From NCBI GenBank assembly GCA_902597555.1, contig CACJYE010000007.1, positions 1 to 34,136 on the forward strand: a stretch of 34,136 bases of DNA, given 5' to 3'. How positions within the stretch are numbered: the first letter of the stretch is position 1; every line of letters starts with the position of its first letter. The stretch comes from an uncultured Pelagibacteraceae bacterium. Lineage in GTDB: Bacteria > Pseudomonadota > Alphaproteobacteria > Pelagibacterales > Pelagibacteraceae. Of this stretch, positions 17,411-24,928 are shown piece by piece. The notes under the pieces were generated by a model that was given only the letters and a program-made list of their open reading frames with translations, was not told the origin of the DNA and searched no databases. A program made the translations under genes and the position numbers.

Positions 17411-18676
17411 TTATCCTAATTTAATGTTATCAACTCCAACCAATTTGTTATAAATCCAATAAATAACCAAAACTCCTGTCAAAAGCATTAATCCCATTGC
17501 TGATGCAAAACTCCAATCAAGAGTTGTCTTCATATGAAATGCAATTTGATTACTTATTAAAGTTCCTGATGCACCACCAACTAAAGCTGGGGTTATGTAG
17601 TATCCTATCGCTAAAATAAAAACTAACAAACATCCAGCTCCTATTCCTGGAATTGTTAAAGGAAAGTAAACTTTCCAAAAAGCAACAAAAGGTGTTCCGC
17701 CTAATGATTTTCCTGCTCGCATTAAACTTGGTGATATTGTTTTCATGACACTGTATAAAGGTAGAACCATAAAAGGTAATAATATTTGTGTCATCGCAAC
17801 GTAAGTTCCAACTTTATTGTACATCATCTCTGGCCTATTATCGTCTCCAACCAAACCAATCATTACAAAGAAATCGTTTACCAAACCTTGTTGCTGCAAC
17901 AAAATCATCCAACTTGCAGTTCTTACAAGTAATGATGTCCAGAATGGGAGTAATACACAAATCATCAACAAGTTGCTGTACTTCATAGGAAGTGTTGCCA
18001 ACAAATGAGCTATTGGATAACCCATAAAAAAGCTAAAAAGTGTAACAAAAAATGCTATTTCTAAGGTTCTAAGCCATAAAATTCTATGAATTCTTCTATC
18101 CTCTTCTACTTGGGTTATACTGCCATCAGAATCAAAGTACATATCCATGCCTTTCAAATATTTAGCAACAGTATAAGGAGGAGCAGTTCTTTTAATTGCT
18201 AGCCAGTATTCAACATTTCTCCATCTTTTATGAAGTTTATTAATTTGTTCTTTTATACTAACACTTTCATCAATTTTGTTTCTTTTAATTTGTCTAAAAA
18301 GCTTTTTGGTAATTGTATTAAAACCATTTTTTTCTTTATTTAATCTTTGTCCTAATTTTCCATGCTGTTGATTTTCAGCAAGTAATTTATAGTCTTCATA
18401 AAAACTCCGATAAACCTCCTCTGGAGGTAGCTCTTCTAAATTTTCCCATTTTTCCATAGCTTTAAAAGTTTTAGGAAGCATGTTGGTAATCATTTTATCA
18501 TCAACACTTCTCATAAACATATCGCCTATTGGAAAAATATAAGTGATAACTAAAAATAACAGTAGTGGAGCTACAAGAAGAAATGCTTTAATTTTATTCT
18601 TCTTTTCTGCTTTTTTTAAACTGACCTCTAAAGGAATACCGTCAGTTGTTAAAATTTGTTTTGTTTCAGAGCTCAT
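17411..18676 (-). CDS. potB: ABC transporter permease, PotB-like, with large periplasmic insertion
   Basis: This 421-residue permease is well over the roughly 280-300 residues typical of PotB. The first membrane helix (31-51) is followed by a charged segment of about 150 residues (52-200), rich in Lys, Glu and Asp, before the second helix near 204-222. With the usual N-in topology this insertion would be periplasmic and face the binding protein. The remaining helices and the EAA loop (AGKSLGGTPFVAFWKVYFPL) are normal. There is no Shine-Dalgarno site: the ATG directly follows a T-run at the foot of a terminator-like hairpin. It is translated next to potC with a 2-base gap. Longer PotB-type permeases of this kind occur in alphaproteobacteria. 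Substrate is undetermined. Confidence 0.87.
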   Translation of the reverse strand: MSSETKQILTTDGIPLEVSLKKAEKKNKIKAFLLVAPLLLFLVITYIFPIGDMFMRSVDDKMITNMLPKTFKAMEKWENLEELPPEEVYRSFYEDYKLLAENQQHGKLGQRLNKEKNGFNTITKKLFRQIKRNKIDESVSIKEQINKLHKRWRNVEYWLAIKRTAPPYTVAKYLKGMDMYFDSDGSITQVEEDRRIHRILWLRTLEIAFFVTLFSFFMGYPIAHLLATLPMKYSNLLMICVLLPFWTSLLVRTASWMILLQQQGLVNDFFVMIGLVGDDNRPEMMYNKVGTYVAMTQILLPFMVLPLYSVMKTISPSLMRAGKSLGGTPFVAFWKVYFPLTIPGIGAGCLLVFILAIGYYITPALVGGASGTLISNQIAFHMKTTLDWSFASAMGLMLLTGVLVIYWIYNKLVGVDNIKLG

Positions 18677-18709
18677 AAAAAAATAGGGCGGCTAACAATA
18701 ACCGCCCTA
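18677..18709 (-). terminator. G+C-rich terminator-like hairpin abutting the permease start codon
   Basis: Reading the minus strand, TAGGGCGG pairs with CCGCCCTA (18709-18702 with 18691-18684) around a 10-base loop. Seven T's follow (18683-18677), and the permease ATG comes immediately after. Six of eight pairs are G-C in an otherwise AT-rich window. This has the form of an intrinsic terminator or mRNA 3'-stabilising stem between the binding-protein gene and its permeases. It would reduce readthrough and could also mask the permease start. Confidence 0.75.
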
Positions 18710-18727
18710 AATAATATATTATATAAA

Positions 18728-18746
18728 TTCAGTGTTTAAAACTGAA
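18728..18746 (-). other. Small stem-loop just after the binding-protein stop codon
   Basis: On the minus strand TTCAGT pairs with ACTGAA around a 7-base loop, directly downstream of the binding-protein TAA. It precedes the stronger G+C-rich hairpin by about 20 bases. The two together may protect the binding-protein message from 3' decay. Six base pairs alone are weak evidence. Confidence 0.35.
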
Positions 18747-18747
18747 A

Positions 18748-19863
18748 TTATAGTCCTGCTTTCATTGCTTCCCACTTCTCACTGATCTCAGTATTGTTAT
18801 CAGCCCAGAAGAATGGGTCTACTAAGAAGTAATTCTTAGTGTTTGCAGGAGCTGTTGGCATTGCTGGCATCATTTCAGTTTTACCATCTTTATACCACGG
18901 CTCACCAGCAGTAATTACATCAAGTGATGATTTTCTGTATGGTGCATAAGCAATATACTTTGCACTACCAGCTAACATTTCTGTGTTAGTCATCATAGCT
19001 AAAGCTTTTTTAGCATTTGCTTCATCTGGTCCACCTTTAACAAGTGCAAAATATTCATAGTCAAGACCTTGACCATCCCATACCTGTACAAGTGGTGCAC
19101 CTTCACCAACTATTGCATTAAAAAATCTTCCGTTCCATCCAGTTGCCATTACAACTTCACCACTCATTAAAAGTTCTGGTGGTTGAGCACCTGCTGACCA
19201 GAATACACATCCACCATTTGGATCTGTACATAATGCTTTGATTTTATTCATCGCTCTGTCGATTCCGCCATCTTCTAGAAGTTTTCTATAAACTCTAGTT
19301 CCACCGTCACCTAATTTAACTCCATCTGCTGCTAAAGCGATTTCTAAATTAGTTAAAGCACTGTTATAGATAGCTCTTTTTCCAGGGAACTTTTTAGTAT
19401 TAAAGAAATCTTTAATAGTTTTTGGAGTGCCTTTAACATTGTTTTTGTTATAAGCATAATTCCAAGAATATAGAATGTTACCTACAGCACATTCACTCGG
19501 CATTGGAGCAAAAAAATCTTCACTCGCTGGAGTTCCATCTGGTGCAGCTGGGAAATCTTTATCAAAATCAAATTTAACAAATAAACCTTCATCACATCCA
19601 TTAATAGTATCGAATGCAAATAAATCTATAATATCCCAAGTTATAGCACCTGCCTCTTTTTGTGCTTTGATCTCTGATAAACCACCAGAATAGTCAACCC
19701 AATTGATCTCTACTCCAAGTGCTTTAGCAGTCGGATCACCATACCCTAGCTTTTGAGACTCTGTATAAGCTCCACCCCATGATGCTACTGTAACAGCAAA
19801 GGCTGAAGAAGTTAGAGACACAACAAAAGAAAGAGCTAGTAATAATTTACTTATTTTTCTCAT
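18748..19863 (-). CDS. potD: Periplasmic substrate-binding protein, PotD/PotF-type
   Basis: This 371-residue extracellular solute-binding protein has a clear signal peptide (residues 1-23, cleavage after AFA). The mature protein starts VTVASWGGAYTESQK, the hallmark opening of the PotD-like class. The two-lobe pattern continues with ITWDIIDLFAFDTINGCDEG (53-72), a hinge region SWNYAYNKN, and a late SAKYIAYAPYRK. Its function is to capture a small organic solute, probably a cation or zwitterion, and hand it to the PotBC-like permeases. It has the strongest expression signals in the window: a good promoter, GGAGG four bases from the ATG and a stem-loop after the gene. Codons look less AT-extreme than its neighbours. 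Substrate may be a polyamine or, given the DoeA/EutA neighbours, an ectoine-like compound. Confidence 0.88.
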   Translation of the reverse strand: MRKISKLLLALSFVVSLTSSAFAVTVASWGGAYTESQKLGYGDPTAKALGVEINWVDYSGGLSEIKAQKEAGAITWDIIDLFAFDTINGCDEGLFVKFDFDKDFPAAPDGTPASEDFFAPMPSECAVGNILYSWNYAYNKNNVKGTPKTIKDFFNTKKFPGKRAIYNSALTNLEIALAADGVKLGDGGTRVYRKLLEDGGIDRAMNKIKALCTDPNGGCVFWSAGAQPPELLMSGEVVMATGWNGRFFNAIVGEGAPLVQVWDGQGLDYEYFALVKGGPDEANAKKALAMMTNTEMLAGSAKYIAYAPYRKSSLDVITAGEPWYKDGKTEMMPAMPTAPANTKNYFLVDPFFWADNNTEISEKWEAMKAGL

Positions 19864-19867
19864 TATT

Positions 19868-19872
19868 CCTCC
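19868..19872 (-). promoter_or_regulatory. Strong ribosome binding site for the substrate-binding protein
   Basis: GGAGG lies 4 bases upstream of the ATG at 19863 on the minus strand. Most genes in this window lack a recognisable Shine-Dalgarno sequence, so this one stands out. It supports the chosen start and high translation. Confidence 0.75.
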
Positions 19873-19909
19873 GTTTAAACATTGATATAAATTAATTTAT
19901 ATAAATAAA

Positions 19910-19938
19910 ATTACAACAAATAGGGATGATTAAGTCAA
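19910..19938 (-). promoter_or_regulatory. Sigma-70-type promoter for the substrate-binding protein gene
   Basis: On the minus strand, TTGACT (19938-19933) is separated by exactly 17 bases from TGTAAT (19915-19910). These are one-mismatch versions of both consensus hexamers. The start site would fall near 19903, leaving a leader of about 40 bases that includes the GGAGG site. This gives the binding protein its own transcript, separate from the upstream ATPase gene. Confidence 0.6.
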
Positions 19939-19992
19939 CAGCTGATTTTGTCGTTAGATACTTGTCTAAAATATATATATTTTTGAATGAGA

Positions 19993-21078
19993 TTATTTTG
20001 GGTCTAATGCTCTAGCATCAACACTATTCCACCCAATATTAATGTCTTGACTTACATTTAATTCTAAATTGGATGTGCTGTTAGGGACCTTAAGAATAAA
20101 CTCAGAGCTACCTAAAAGATTCAACCTTACCCTTGTATGATCTCCGTGATAAATTACTTCTTCAATCTTACCAGTAAACATATTATCCATTTTTTCACTT
20201 GGATTTATCAATGCTCTTTCAGGTCTCAATGAAACAGTAGTTTTTTCACCTTTAGAATTTACTGATATAGGATTAGCTAATATTTCTGAATTAGCTAATT
20301 TAACTTTACATTTATCTTTATCAATATCTACTATTTCTCCGTTAAAAGTATTATTTTCACCAATAAACTCTGCAACAAAAGAATTTACTGGTTTTTCATA
20401 TAGTTCTGCAGGATTTGAAAGTTGTTGTACTTTTCCATCATTGAATACAGCTATTCGGTTTGACATAGTTAATGCCTCACTTTGATCATGAGTTACATAT
20501 ACAACTGTTACACCAATACTTTCATGAATATGTTTAATTTCATATTGCATACTTTCTCTTAAATTTTTATCTAATGCACCCAAAGGCTCGTCCATTAAAA
20601 CAACTGCTGGATCAAATACCAATGCTCTCGCAACTGCTACCCTTTGTTGTTGACCACCTGATAGCTGAGCTGGCATTCTGGTTTCAAAACCGTTAAGTGA
20701 AACCATCGATAAAGCTTTATCAACTTTTTTATCTATTTCATCTTTTTCAACTTTTCTTACTCTTAATGGGAAAGCTAAGTTTTCATATACTGTCATATGT
20801 GGAAACAATGCATAGTTTTGAAAAACCATACCAATACCTCTCTTATGCGGAGGAATGTTAGAAATTATATTTCCATCTAACAATATTTCACCGTGAGTTG
20901 GCGTTTCAAATCCAGCTAACATCATCAAACAAGTTGTTTTACCTGAACCAGATGGACCAAGCATTGTTATGAACTCACCTTCTGCAATATCTAATTGAAG
21001 ATCTTTAACGACAAGAACTTTACCGTCATAACTTTTATCTACTTTGTCGAATTTTACAAACTCTGGATTTTTAGACAT
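19993..21078 (-). CDS. potA: ABC transporter ATP-binding protein, PotA-like
   Basis: This 361-residue ATPase powers the Pot-type importer. Walker A is GPSGSGKT (41-48), the Q-loop is MVFQNYALFPHMTV, the ABC signature is LSGGQQQR (139-146) and Walker B is VVLMDE (159-164), followed by the D-loop PLGALD. The switch histidine lies in VVYVTHDQSEA. The C-terminal third (about 240-361) is a TOBE-type regulatory domain, with SLRPERALI and the final RVRLNLLGSSEFILKV. It lies 45 bases downstream of the doeA-like gene on the same strand and 129 bases ahead of the binding-protein gene. ATPase identity is certain; the transported substrate is not. Confidence 0.93.
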   Translation of the reverse strand: MSKNPEFVKFDKVDKSYDGKVLVVKDLQLDIAEGEFITMLGPSGSGKTTCLMMLAGFETPTHGEILLDGNIISNIPPHKRGIGMVFQNYALFPHMTVYENLAFPLRVRKVEKDEIDKKVDKALSMVSLNGFETRMPAQLSGGQQQRVAVARALVFDPAVVLMDEPLGALDKNLRESMQYEIKHIHESIGVTVVYVTHDQSEALTMSNRIAVFNDGKVQQLSNPAELYEKPVNSFVAEFIGENNTFNGEIVDIDKDKCKVKLANSEILANPISVNSKGEKTTVSLRPERALINPSEKMDNMFTGKIEEVIYHGDHTRVRLNLLGSSEFILKVPNSTSNLELNVSQDINIGWNSVDARALDPK

Positions 21079-21123
21079 AAGAGTGAATATAAAACATTTG
21101 TGTAAATAGATTTCAATAGCTAA

Positions 21124-22293
21124 TTAACTCTTAATATGAAGCTCTTTTGGAAAATTACAGAACAATTCTGATCCATTCTCTGAGACTCTTATTGCCTCAG
21201 ATGCTTCAACACCCCAATCACCAAACTGCATCACTGCTATCATATGAAAACAAACATTAGGCTCAAGTATTGTCATATCTCCCTTATAAATATTAAGCGT
21301 ATGTTCACCCCAATCAGGAGGATAACCAATTCCTATCGAATAGCCTGTTCTAGATTTTTTTTCTATTCCGTATTTATCTAATATTTTCCAAAAAGCTTGA
21401 GCAACATCATCTGCTGTATTACCAGGTTTAATTTGACTTATGCCTGCATTTAAAGCCTCGATTGTTTTGTTCATTGTATCAATCTTTAATTGATTAGGCT
21501 TTCCTAACAAAACTGTTCTCGCCATCGGAGCATGATATCTCTTATAAACACCAGATAATTCAATAATTGTAGCCTCACCTTCTACAAATTTATCTTGTGT
21601 TGCTGTTAAATGTGAAGCTGAAGTACCTTTTCCTGTTGGAAGTAAAGTTGCAATACTAGAATATTCACCTCCAAATTCCTCTGTTCCATAAAATAAAGTT
21701 TTTTGAATTTCACCAACTGCATCACACTGTCTGACACCTGGTTTAATAACCTCCATTGCAGTTTTCATTCCTTTTTCAGAAATTTTTGCAGCAGATTTCA
21801 TGAAACCTATTTCGGCATCTGATTTAACTAGTCTAGCCCAATTAACTAAACGATCGCTATCTTTAATTTTTGCGTTAGGCAACCCTTGCTTAATTTTTTC
21901 ATAACAAAACGCAGTGAAGTAATGTGCATCCATTTCTAGGCCAATGCATAACTTATCCCATTTTCTTTCTTTTATAATTTCTACTAGGTTGTCATAAGGA
22001 TGTTTTGGCCATGTGTGAATATAATTTTCGTCGTAAACTAAAATATTCTCATCCTTTAAATAAGTTTTAATATATGCACCACCTGAATCTTGAGCCCTTA
22101 CAAAACATAAAGGCTCATCTTCATCTATATGAACTATTGCACATTGTGCATAATAAAAAGACCAAGCATCATAACCTGTTAGGTAATTCATATTGTTAGT
22201 GTCATGTGAGATTAAAAGTTCGATGCCTTTTTCTTGCATCATTTTTTTAACTTTTTTTAATCTTTGCTTGTATTCTTCTTTTGTGAAAAGCAT
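21124..22293 (-). CDS. doeA: DoeA/EutD-like ectoine hydrolase (M24 pita-bread fold)
   Basis: This 389-residue protein is of the creatinase/prolidase fold. It closely follows ectoine hydrolase rather than metallo-peptidases: NMNYLTGYDAWSFYYAQC (34-51), RAQDSGGAYIKTYL, IGLEMDAHYFTA, LVNWARLVKS, LLPTGKGTSASHLT (217-230), SRTGYSIGIGYPPDWGE (314-330) and GVEASEAIRV. DoeA opens the ectoine (or hydroxyectoine) ring to give N-acetyl-diaminobutyrate. The Asp ligands of M24 metallopeptidases are absent; the equivalent segment reads IIELSGVYKRYHAPMART. Glu245 there sits where ectoine hydrolases are reported to use a covalent glutamate. It overlaps the EutA-like gene by one base (TAATG) and precedes the Pot-type transporter. 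The DoeB deacetylase is not in the window. Related amidohydrolysis of another osmolyte is possible. Confidence 0.8.
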   Translation of the reverse strand: MLFTKEEYKQRLKKVKKMMQEKGIELLISHDTNNMNYLTGYDAWSFYYAQCAIVHIDEDEPLCFVRAQDSGGAYIKTYLKDENILVYDENYIHTWPKHPYDNLVEIIKERKWDKLCIGLEMDAHYFTAFCYEKIKQGLPNAKIKDSDRLVNWARLVKSDAEIGFMKSAAKISEKGMKTAMEVIKPGVRQCDAVGEIQKTLFYGTEEFGGEYSSIATLLPTGKGTSASHLTATQDKFVEGEATIIELSGVYKRYHAPMARTVLLGKPNQLKIDTMNKTIEALNAGISQIKPGNTADDVAQAFWKILDKYGIEKKSRTGYSIGIGYPPDWGEHTLNIYKGDMTILEPNVCFHMIAVMQFGDWGVEASEAIRVSENGSELFCNFPKELHIKS

Positions 22294-23039
22294 TAATTTT
22301 CTTTAAATAATTTACCAAATCCTTCGACAGAATTATTTTTATTTATTTTAACAAGGGTATCCCAAATCAAAGCCTGGTTGCTAGATAAAACTGTAGTATT
22401 TAATTTTTTCTCTAATTTATCAATAATTGGCAATACTGGTAATGCAGTACAAGAAACAAAGAGTGCCTCTGCCCCATTTAAATCTATTTCAGATAGAACA
22501 TTATATAAATAATTCTGATCAACTTTTCCGATATCGTAATCAGCCTCTATATCAAAGTAAGAATTTGAAGTAACTTCAAATCCTTCACTTTTAAAATATT
22601 CCAAAACTTCATCGTTAAGTTTTTTGCTATAAGGTGTAAATAGACTTATTTTATTTATATTTAATTTCTTTAAAGCTTTAATTGCAGCGGTACTAGGAGT
22701 TGTCACCTCTGCCATGGGTTTTGCAGCTTTTACTTTTTTCTCTATAGATTCATAACCTGCAGCTATTGTTCCAGAGGTACAGCCATAAACAACACAATCG
22801 ATATCCTGATCAGGTAATATATCTTTTGTTACCTCGGTTACTTTGTTTGACATTTTGATCAAATTTTCTTTTGTAAGCGGGTTGTAGCATTCAATACGAT
22901 TTACAAAAAAATCAACTTCTCTGTCTTTAATTACGTTAATAAAATCTCTTTCAATCATAAAATCGCTTGCAAGCGCAATAAGTCCAATTCTTGGATTTGA
23001 TTTGGTAATATATTTAGGATCTATTTTTGTTGAATTCAT
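22293..23039 (-). CDS. EutA-like Asp/Glu racemase superfamily protein
   Basis: This 248-residue member of the Asp/Glu racemase, maleate isomerase and arylmalonate decarboxylase group carries the two catalytic-type cysteines: VVYGCTSGTIAAG (Cys87) and LFVSCTALPVL (Cys197). It also has SLFTPYSKKLNDEV and a final LSSNQALIWDTLV, as in EutA. EutA is encoded with ectoine hydrolase in rhizobial ectoine-use clusters and is thought to act on a hydroxyectoine-derived intermediate. Here it is directly coupled to the DoeA-like gene by a one-base overlap, which is the main reason for naming it EutA-like. It opens the operon. On the minus strand an extended -10-like TGATATATT lies a few bases upstream, implying a very short leader. 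Confidence 0.75.
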   Translation of the reverse strand: MNSTKIDPKYITKSNPRIGLIALASDFMIERDFINVIKDREVDFFVNRIECYNPLTKENLIKMSNKVTEVTKDILPDQDIDCVVYGCTSGTIAAGYESIEKKVKAAKPMAEVTTPSTAAIKALKKLNINKISLFTPYSKKLNDEVLEYFKSEGFEVTSNSYFDIEADYDIGKVDQNYLYNVLSEIDLNGAEALFVSCTALPVLPIIDKLEKKLNTTVLSSNQALIWDTLVKINKNNSVEGFGKLFKEN

Positions 23040-23097
23040 AATTTAAAAGGTGAATATATCAGAAGTTCTTTAATAATCATTAATATAAAAAATAGGT
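23040..23097. promoter_or_regulatory. Divergent promoter region between the eutA-like and EamA genes
   Basis: On the minus strand TGATATATT (about 23061-23053) is an extended -10-like element that would start transcription near 23046, about 7 bases before the ATG at 23039. On the plus strand TATAAA at 23084-23089 would start transcription near 23096, almost at the ATG at 23098. Neither direction has a clear -35 box or Shine-Dalgarno sequence. These are weak, AT-rich matches. Confidence 0.3.
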
Positions 23098-23970
23098 ATG
23101 AATATAAAAGATACTTTCGTAGCATCCTTGGTGCCTATTTTTTTAGGCTTCGGTTTTGTAATAGCTAAACCAGCATTTGAATCTTTTCCTCCTATTCTTT
23201 TGATGGGTATCAGATTTACGTTTGCTGCATCATTATTAATTTGGTGGTTTCCAATACCAACAGGATATTTAAAAAGAATTTTTGCGGCATCATTAGTGGC
23301 TAATACTTTACAATATAGCATTACGTATTCTGGTTTAGATTTAATTGATGCATCTGCAGCAGTTCTTTTGGTTCAAACAGAAGTTCCATTTGGAGTTATT
23401 TTTGCTTACTTCATGCTTAAAGAAAAACCAACGCTCAGAGCTTTGATTGGTATAGCTATAGCATTTGTTGGTGTTTATATTTTAACTGGATCTCCTAACC
23501 TGGATGGAAAATTTATTGGAATTGGACTTACGATTTTAGGATCTGCTGTATGGGCTCTTGGACAAGTTATGGTTAAACCTTTAAGTAAAGAAATAAATCC
23601 TTTAGCGTTAGTTGCTTGGTTAGCATTATTCTCTGGACCAATATTAGTAATGTCATCTGCGATAATTGATGGAAATACAATTAATTATCTAACAAATGCA
23701 AAATTTGATCATTGGATTATTGCTATTTATATTGGTTTCATCATGCAGCCAATTACATACGGTTGTTTCTATTATGTTTTAAAAAATAACCCACTTTATA
23801 AAGTTCTACCTATTGTAACTATGGGGATACCACCAACCGGTTTATTGGCAGCAATATTTCTTTTAGGTGAAAAACCAACTTCAGAATTATTTATAGGTGG
23901 TACAATAATCATTGTTGGTGTGATTTTAATTGTATTTACAAAAAACAAAAAGGAAGAGGAAATAAAATGA
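23098..23970 (+). CDS. EamA/DMT family transporter (first copy)
   Basis: This 290-residue membrane protein has about ten helices in two EamA repeats. The first begins VASLVPIFLGFGFVIAKPAF and the second begins GIGLTILGSAVWALGQVMVK. Repeat ends show the family's EVPFGVIFAYFMLKEKPT (about 99-116) and LLAAIFLLGEKPT. EamA proteins are secondary carriers for amino acids, purines or metabolites, mostly exporters. Substrate cannot be told. It is the first of three plus-strand genes (transporter, dehydrogenase, ALDH) transcribed away from the doeA operon. Its stop overlaps the next start (ATGA). Confidence 0.88.
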   Translation: MNIKDTFVASLVPIFLGFGFVIAKPAFESFPPILLMGIRFTFAASLLIWWFPIPTGYLKRIFAASLVANTLQYSITYSGLDLIDASAAVLLVQTEVPFGVIFAYFMLKEKPTLRALIGIAIAFVGVYILTGSPNLDGKFIGIGLTILGSAVWALGQVMVKPLSKEINPLALVAWLALFSGPILVMSSAIIDGNTINYLTNAKFDHWIIAIYIGFIMQPITYGCFYYVLKNNPLYKVLPIVTMGIPPTGLLAAIFLLGEKPTSELFIGGTIIIVGVILIVFTKNKKEEEIK

Positions 23971-24908
23971 AAATTGGATTTATTGGTTTAGGTAATGTTG
24001 GAGGAAAACTTGCTGGAAGTTTATTAAGAAATAACTTTGATCTTACAGTAAGAGATATAGATGAAAATTTAACAAATCCTCTAAAAGACTTAGGTGCTAA
24101 GGTAGCAAAATCACCAAAAGAATTAGCAGAAAAAACTGATTTAATAATTACATCTCTTCCTTCACCTGAAGTATCCGCTGAAGTGATGGAGGCTGATGAC
24201 GGAATTATAAATGGACTGTCAGAGAATAAAATTTGGTTAGAAATGAGTACCACAGACGAAAATGAGGTAAAAAGAATTGGAAAAAAAGTAATAGAAAAAA
24301 AAGGTATACCTATGGATGGACCTGTTAGTGGTGGATGTCATAGAGCAGCAACAGGTAATATTTCTATATTCGTGGGTGGAGAAAGAAAAGCATTTGAAAA
24401 AATTTTACCCGTATTAACTGTTATGGGGAGAAAAATATTGCACACTGGTGAGCTTGGTACAGCAAGTGTATTAAAAGTAATTACAAATTATCTAGCATCT
24501 GCGCATTTAGTTGCATTAGGTGAGGCTTGGACTGTAGCAAAAAAATCTAATTTAGATTTAGCAAAAACTTATAAAGGGATTGCTATTTCCTCTGGTAATT
24601 CATTTGTGCATGAAACTGAAAGTCAGGTTATATTAAATGGATCTTATAATATAAACTTTACAATGGATTTGGTTTTAAAAGACACAAGTCTATTTGATAA
24701 TCTTGCAAAAAAAATAAATGCTCCTTTAGAAATTTCTCCACAAATAGTTGAAATTTTCAAAGATGGTCAAAAAAAATATGGTTCTAGAGCTTGGTCATCA
24801 ATGATTGTGAAAAGGATGGAGGATTTAAATAATATTAATTTTAGAGCTAATGGTTTTCCTGATGAGTTGGTTGATAGCGAACCTGAGGAAAAAGGATATG
24901 AAATTTAA
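23967..24908 (+). CDS. Beta-hydroxyacid dehydrogenase (3-hydroxyisobutyrate dehydrogenase family)
   Basis: This 313-residue NAD(P)-dependent oxidoreductase has the Rossmann motif GFIGLGNVGGKLAG (4-17), TSLPSPEV, the substrate motif DGPVSGGCHRAATG (117-130), and the catalytic Lys170 with Asn174 in TASVLKVITNYLA. The family oxidises 3-hydroxyisobutyrate, tartronate semialdehyde-type compounds and related 3-hydroxy acids to semialdehydes. Directly downstream is an aldehyde dehydrogenase. Alcohol-to-aldehyde-to-acid oxidation by the two is therefore an attractive inference. A good ribosome site (GGAAGAGG) lies about 8 bases ahead of the ATG, inside the end of the EamA gene. The 20-base gap to the ALDH fits an operon. 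Confidence 0.9.
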   Translation: MKIGFIGLGNVGGKLAGSLLRNNFDLTVRDIDENLTNPLKDLGAKVAKSPKELAEKTDLIITSLPSPEVSAEVMEADDGIINGLSENKIWLEMSTTDENEVKRIGKKVIEKKGIPMDGPVSGGCHRAATGNISIFVGGERKAFEKILPVLTVMGRKILHTGELGTASVLKVITNYLASAHLVALGEAWTVAKKSNLDLAKTYKGIAISSGNSFVHETESQVILNGSYNINFTMDLVLKDTSLFDNLAKKINAPLEISPQIVEIFKDGQKKYGSRAWSSMIVKRMEDLNNINFRANGFPDELVDSEPEEKGYEI

Positions 24909-24928
24909 TTAATGTGTTAAGATAAAAA

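Noticed and set aside
19968..19983. AT-only 16-base palindrome after the potA stop as a terminator
   Set aside because: It has no G-C pairs and would form a weak stem; AT-rich chance palindromes are common here.
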